This document shows positions 60,578-64,000 of a DNA stretch of 64,000 bases, piece after piece. This DNA comes from Nitrosospira sp. Nsp11 (GTDB taxonomy: Bacteria; Pseudomonadota; Gammaproteobacteria; Burkholderiales; Nitrosomonadaceae), in NCBI RefSeq assembly GCF_900142705.1, contig NZ_FRBV01000001.1:558001-622000 (forward strand). The letters are read 5' to 3'. Positions within the stretch are counted from its first letter, which is position 1. Each line of letters begins with the position of its first letter. A program made the position numbers and the translations under genes. The notes under the pieces are model-generated. The model was not told the DNA's origin. It saw only the letters and a program-made list of their open reading frames with translations, and made no database searches.

Positions 60578-61337
60578 ACTCGAATATTTGCCCGCGCTTC
60601 AATCTCTCGGGTTTGAATTCTCCTGCTGCTGCCTGAATTTCCGCCATAGTCGCGTCCTCATTGCCCGGTTCCATGTGAGTGATCAGAAGCCGGACCGGCT
60701 TGTTGAGCTGCTTTAACCCCTGGGCCAGCAGTTCAGGGCGCATATGGCCAGAAGCCTCGGCACCCACAACGTTGTGGTTGAGAAAGGTCGTTTCAATCAT
60801 CAGAAAGCGCAGGTTGCTGATTGAGTTCAATGTATTCCAGAACGGCTCATGGTAAGTTGTGTCGCCACTGAATACGAAACTTGCCTTGCCGCTATCAAGC
60901 TGATAGCCCACACCCGGCACAGCATGCCGCGCCGGGAGCGGAGTGATCATCCTTCCCGACGATTCGACGCTCTGTCCCACTGTCACGGGCCGGAATACCA
61001 CATAGGGATTGTCGGGTGAAGGCAATGCGGTGTAATCGGGCCAAAGGCGAAAATTGAACATATCCTGCTTCAGGATGGCAATAGTTTCAGCCAATGCGTA
61101 AACCGTAAGCGGCCTCTCACGACGCGGCCCCACCATATCCGCCACCATGGGAAGCAAGCCCGCATGATCGAGATGCGAATGAGTAAGAAATACCGTATTG
61201 ATACGCAGCATCTCGGCCAGCGTTAAATCCCCCGCGCCGGTACCCACATCAACCAGAATGTCGTCATCCAGCATCAGGCAAGTGGTTCTTAAATTCGCCG
61301 CCACGCCACCGGTGCATCCGAGTATGGTTACCCGCAT
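60573..61337 (-). CDS. metallo-beta-lactamase-fold hydrolase (class III phosphodiesterase-like)
   Basis: A 254-residue hydrolase starting at the ATG at 61337, with GAGG upstream; a TTG at 61361 is less likely. The zinc motif is THSHLDHAG at about residues 51-59; further ligands lie in FVFSGDTTYHEPFW and LLITHMEPGN. GCTGGVAANLRTTCLMLDDD at the start and the overall pattern resemble class III cyclic-nucleotide phosphodiesterases and ribonuclease Z relatives. The substrate cannot be told. The reading frame ends exactly in the inverted-repeat element, so the C-terminus (RGQIFEF) may have been changed by it. Confidence 0.85.
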   Translation of the reverse strand: MRVTILGCTGGVAANLRTTCLMLDDDILVDVGTGAGDLTLAEMLRINTVFLTHSHLDHAGLLPMVADMVGPRRERPLTVYALAETIAILKQDMFNFRLWPDYTALPSPDNPYVVFRPVTVGQSVESSGRMITPLPARHAVPGVGYQLDSGKASFVFSGDTTYHEPFWNTLNSISNLRFLMIETTFLNHNVVGAEASGHMRPELLAQGLKQLNKPVRLLITHMEPGNEDATMAEIQAAAGEFKPERLKRGQIFEF

Positions 61338-61497
61338 CTCATCCTCGCATAACGACCTCAAAAATATGCGCTAAATCCATGACTTGGTATGTGACTTGGC
61401 AATGGAATGATGTGGGAGATACCGGGAATAAAGTTCGAAACACACGCTTCGTAGATATCCTTTCCATCCCATTCAATCTTTCACCGAGGCAGACGAG

Positions 61498-62550
61498 TTA
61501 TTTAGACATTAACTTCGGGGTGACGCTCTGCGCTGCCGAAGCCCACTCCCACGATAAAACCTCGAGGCCGCAGATACGCGCCCACGGCATGATCAACATA
61601 CGTAGCAGACGCGAAGTATCGGGCAGCATCCATATTTGGGAGATGCGCTTTTCTTCGCGCCAGCTGCGCAGCAGGAGCCTTACCACCACCTCCAGGCCCA
61701 TGGCGTAGCTGCGCATCTGCAAGCAAAGAAGCAGTCGCGCCGGCTCCGGCGTTACCCAATAAACGTAACCTCCTTCCCGAAACACGTAATCAAGCGCATC
61801 AAGAAGATCCGGAGGAAGATGTGTCGGCGGGCAATTGGCCGACAGAAGCAGGATATTAAGTGAAGCGTTAGGATAGCGCGCGAAATAAAGGCTGCGGTTG
61901 TGCTTTACCAGCGCCTTGTAAGATCTGCCACGGCCGAAAGACCCCCCACCCTCGTGCTGTATCCTGGCGCCAGGGTGTACGCCAAGGCGCCAACCGCGTA
62001 GGTCAAGGCGGCGGCCAAGATCGATATCTTCATAATATCCGCGGCCGAATGCCGGATCGAAACCGCCGATTTCCTGGAAAACGTGACGTCGGATCAGGAA
62101 TGCATGGCCCCGCAGGCGGTGGGTACGAATATAACCGCCGGGCTCGCGCACATACCGGTCCAGATTGTCTCTGGCATAGTCGTTGCCGGCGGGAATAATG
62201 ACCGCTAGCTGCGGGTCTGCCGCCATCGCTGCGCACAGCGTCGGCAGAAAATCCTCGCTTGACGTCGTGTCCGAGTTGAGTATCAATACGAAAGACGCGT
62301 CGGAGCGACCGACTGCCTCGTTTACCGACGCACCGAAGCCCTGATTTTTCTGTGCGTGATGAACGTAGACCTGTTCATACGGCAATTGATCGAGCATCAT
62401 GCGCGTCTCGACATCGGACGCATCATCCTGCACATAAATATGCCGGATCGATTCACTGAGACATGCAACGACAGAATCGATGCAATGCCGCGTCAGCGCT
62501 GGCGCATTATAGACCGGGATTACCACGTCAATGGATGGCTGTGCCGACAT
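61498..62550 (-). CDS. family 2 glycosyltransferase
   Basis: A GT-A fold enzyme adding a sugar to a growing surface polysaccharide or lipid-linked glycan. The 350-residue product opens SIDVVIPVYNAPALTRHCID, with the nucleotide-sugar motif LILNSDTTSSEDFLP and the acceptor-side GYYEDIDLGRRLDLRGWRLG (an ED-type motif). About 100 C-terminal residues are rhamnosyltransferase-like and hydrophobic in parts. The start at 62550 is well placed. It follows another polysaccharide gene on the same strand. Confidence 0.92.
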   Translation of the reverse strand: MSAQPSIDVVIPVYNAPALTRHCIDSVVACLSESIRHIYVQDDASDVETRMMLDQLPYEQVYVHHAQKNQGFGASVNEAVGRSDASFVLILNSDTTSSEDFLPTLCAAMAADPQLAVIIPAGNDYARDNLDRYVREPGGYIRTHRLRGHAFLIRRHVFQEIGGFDPAFGRGYYEDIDLGRRLDLRGWRLGVHPGARIQHEGGGSFGRGRSYKALVKHNRSLYFARYPNASLNILLLSANCPPTHLPPDLLDALDYVFREGGYVYWVTPEPARLLLCLQMRSYAMGLEVVVRLLLRSWREEKRISQIWMLPDTSRLLRMLIMPWARICGLEVLSWEWASAAQSVTPKLMSK

Positions 62551-62593
62551 ACGGGTCAGTAATCTCCTTGGAACGTCGGCCGGCAGAGGCTAA

Positions 62594-63913
62594 TCAAGCG
62601 AAAGCGAGTTTAGCGGCACGATCATGCGGATGATCCCGGTTCTGGCTGGTTTTTGACCGCACCTGCCCTTCCAGCAGTGCAACATAACGGGACAATACGT
62701 CGGGACCACCAACATCGATCATTTCCCTCACGAAGCGTTGGCGATGCTCTTCTATATAAAAAGAATCGCAGCCGTGGGAAAGAAACCTTTCGATATTTCT
62801 ATATACGTCATCCCGGCAGCGCAACTCTGCCTCAGGTATGAATTCAGCCAGTGCGGAACGCCCAGCATGAAGATAGTCCGCAGCCAATACTGGCTTCTTC
62901 CTTTTGACCGCCTCAAATACAACCGAGGTAGCCAGGTCAATTATTACATCCGCCCAATTCATGAGATAAATGGAATGAATATCTCCCGCCACGCTCACGT
63001 TAGGCAAACGCCGCAGGGACATGTCCTTCGTAAGGGATTGCTGCCACCCACCGCGGGTATGGGGCTTGATTATCAGCTCCACCCCCGGAAAGCCGGCAAC
63101 GATGCGCACGACCTCGCCTACTTCCTCCCAGAACGTTGAAAAATTACTCTTTCTCAAAAACATCACCACTTTGAGCTTGCTATCAGAACGGGTCAGTGGC
63201 GAAGGCGGCATCAATTCGGCCACTTTGGCAAGCCATTCGTCGCAATAGCGTGGTGAACCCAGTACGGCAAGCTTCTGGTTATCCATAAACGGACGAAAGC
63301 GCACCGAGCATAATTCGTTAGGCACCACCACTTTTTCGAAAATTCCTGCATTGGCAAACGTGGTGTCGGGTTCCAGGGTCAGTTCGCGGCGCCTGATCAA
63401 CTGACTCGCATGAGGACTATCCCCATGCGGCAACGAAACCGTGCCCAGACCCATGGCGCGCGCCGTCGATAACACCACCTTGACCCACTCCACGCAGATG
63501 GATGAATTTCTTTCTATCCAGTCGAATACTACTACCCCCTCGCTACTTTCGCCAAAGCTGCGCCTCAACAGTCGGTTGGCGGTACTCTGCCAGATCGGCT
63601 CACGTCTCTTGGCATTGAAAACCTCCGCCAGCACCTTCATGATTGGACCGATGAATGGGCGGCGCAAGCTGCGGATCAATATCAGTGTCTGAAAAAACCA
63701 CCCCAAAAATTCGATAGGGGTCAACACGTCAGCGATGTACGCCATGCGAACACCATTGAGTCCCTTCAGGAATTTGATACGATAGTCATTACGAAACCGC
63801 GAGTTGCCTATCAGAACAATGTCACAGGTATGACCAGAACCGACCCACCTGGAAATTACAGGTGTAATATGATCTATATCGTTATAATGGCGTAGAAAAA
63901 AAAGAGCCTTCAT
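62594..63913 (-). CDS. surface-polysaccharide protein, CDP-glycerol glycerophosphotransferase-like
   Basis: A 439-residue protein with a GT-B-like arrangement. GTVSLPHGDSPHASQL and the C-terminal IKPHTRGGWQQSL, then YLMNWADVIIDLATSVVFEA and KKPVLAADYLHAG, resemble TagF-type glycerophosphotransferases and related capsule proteins. The donor and product are unknown. The ATG overlaps the stop of the upstream gene (ATGA), so the two are coupled. With the next gene it forms part of an envelope-glycan operon reaching past the window. Confidence 0.8.
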   Translation of the reverse strand: MKALFFLRHYNDIDHITPVISRWVGSGHTCDIVLIGNSRFRNDYRIKFLKGLNGVRMAYIADVLTPIEFLGWFFQTLILIRSLRRPFIGPIMKVLAEVFNAKRREPIWQSTANRLLRRSFGESSEGVVVFDWIERNSSICVEWVKVVLSTARAMGLGTVSLPHGDSPHASQLIRRRELTLEPDTTFANAGIFEKVVVPNELCSVRFRPFMDNQKLAVLGSPRYCDEWLAKVAELMPPSPLTRSDSKLKVVMFLRKSNFSTFWEEVGEVVRIVAGFPGVELIIKPHTRGGWQQSLTKDMSLRRLPNVSVAGDIHSIYLMNWADVIIDLATSVVFEAVKRKKPVLAADYLHAGRSALAEFIPEAELRCRDDVYRNIERFLSHGCDSFYIEEHRQRFVREMIDVGGPDVLSRYVALLEGQVRSKTSQNRDHPHDRAAKLAFA

Positions 63914-64000
63914 ACTCGCGCTTTCATTCTTTGCGTGCTGATGGCAAAAAGCAGTATATCCGTCATTTCATTGATTATTCCCATTTGTTTCTTGCGACGA
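63910..64000 (-). CDS. C-terminal end of an unidentified upstream gene (cut by window edge)
   Basis: The minus-strand frame is open from the edge and ends in TGA at 63912-63910, overlapping the ATG of the next gene by four bases. The visible 29 residues include RRKKQMGIINEMTDILLFAI and end MKARV. No family can be told from this much, but the ATGA overlap strongly suggests a real gene of the same polysaccharide operon. Confidence 0.6.
   Translation of the reverse strand, partial: RRKKQMGIINEMTDILLFAISTQRMKARV

Overview
The window is a bacterial chromosome segment of moderate GC content, densely packed with housekeeping genes. Gene order is typical of Betaproteobacteria: carA-dapB-bamE divergent from fur; ilvBHC; hfq-hflX-hflK-hflC-DUF2065-hisZ-purA; rppH divergent from proS. 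Together with an alpha-carbonic anhydrase carrying a PEP-CTERM tail, several haem c proteins and a small-gene complement, it fits an autotrophic, ammonia-oxidiser-like member of the Nitrosomonadales, most like Nitrosospira. That placement is inference: no amo, hao or rRNA gene lies in the window.

Layout. 1-2.7 kb: carA (cut by the edge), dapB, bamE, fur. 3-9 kb: ilvB-ilvH-ilvC, then pssA overlapping pgi. 9.2-16.7 kb: a sugar-phosphate block, tkt-pgm-(cation efflux)-gnd-zwf. 16.9-22 kb: accessory stretch with a secreted PEP-CTERM carbonic anhydrase, two related small secreted proteins of unknown function, a frameshifted lipoprotein gene and a large porin. 22.4-28.1 kb: a caa3-like terminal oxidase operon with unusual proton-channel and metal-site residues, a mobile-element-like repeat between subunits II and I, and a triheme cytochrome c at the end. 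28.4-31.4 kb: decayed DNA with a twice-frameshifted sensor kinase and an IS1182-type transposase remnant. 31.4-33.9 kb: a GGDEF/EAL protein with an ethylene-receptor-like membrane domain and eight 14-residue repeats. 34-35.5 kb: ctaG and SCO, oxidase copper assembly factors on the opposite strand. 35.8-43.4 kb: leuA, YihY, a thioredoxin-like protein, proS, rppH, a diheme peroxidase. 43.7-50.9 kb: hfq through purA and a GNAT enzyme. 50.9-54.3 kb: two related porins flanking a pseudogene. 54.6-61.3 kb: ilvA divergent from rpiA-phoU-ppx-corA, a 171-bp TA-flanked inverted-repeat element, and a metallo-beta-lactamase-fold hydrolase. 61.5-64 kb: minus-strand surface-polysaccharide genes running off the edge.

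How it works together: ilvB/H/C, ilvA and leuA cover branched-chain amino acids; pgi, pgm, zwf, gnd, tkt and rpiA cover hexose and pentose phosphates. The oxidase cluster plus ctaG/SCO, 6 kb apart, plausibly form one respiratory module. No tRNA, rRNA or CRISPR array was seen. Broken genes cluster in accessory stretches while the core genes read intact, which favours real gene decay over sequencing error, although error cannot be excluded.
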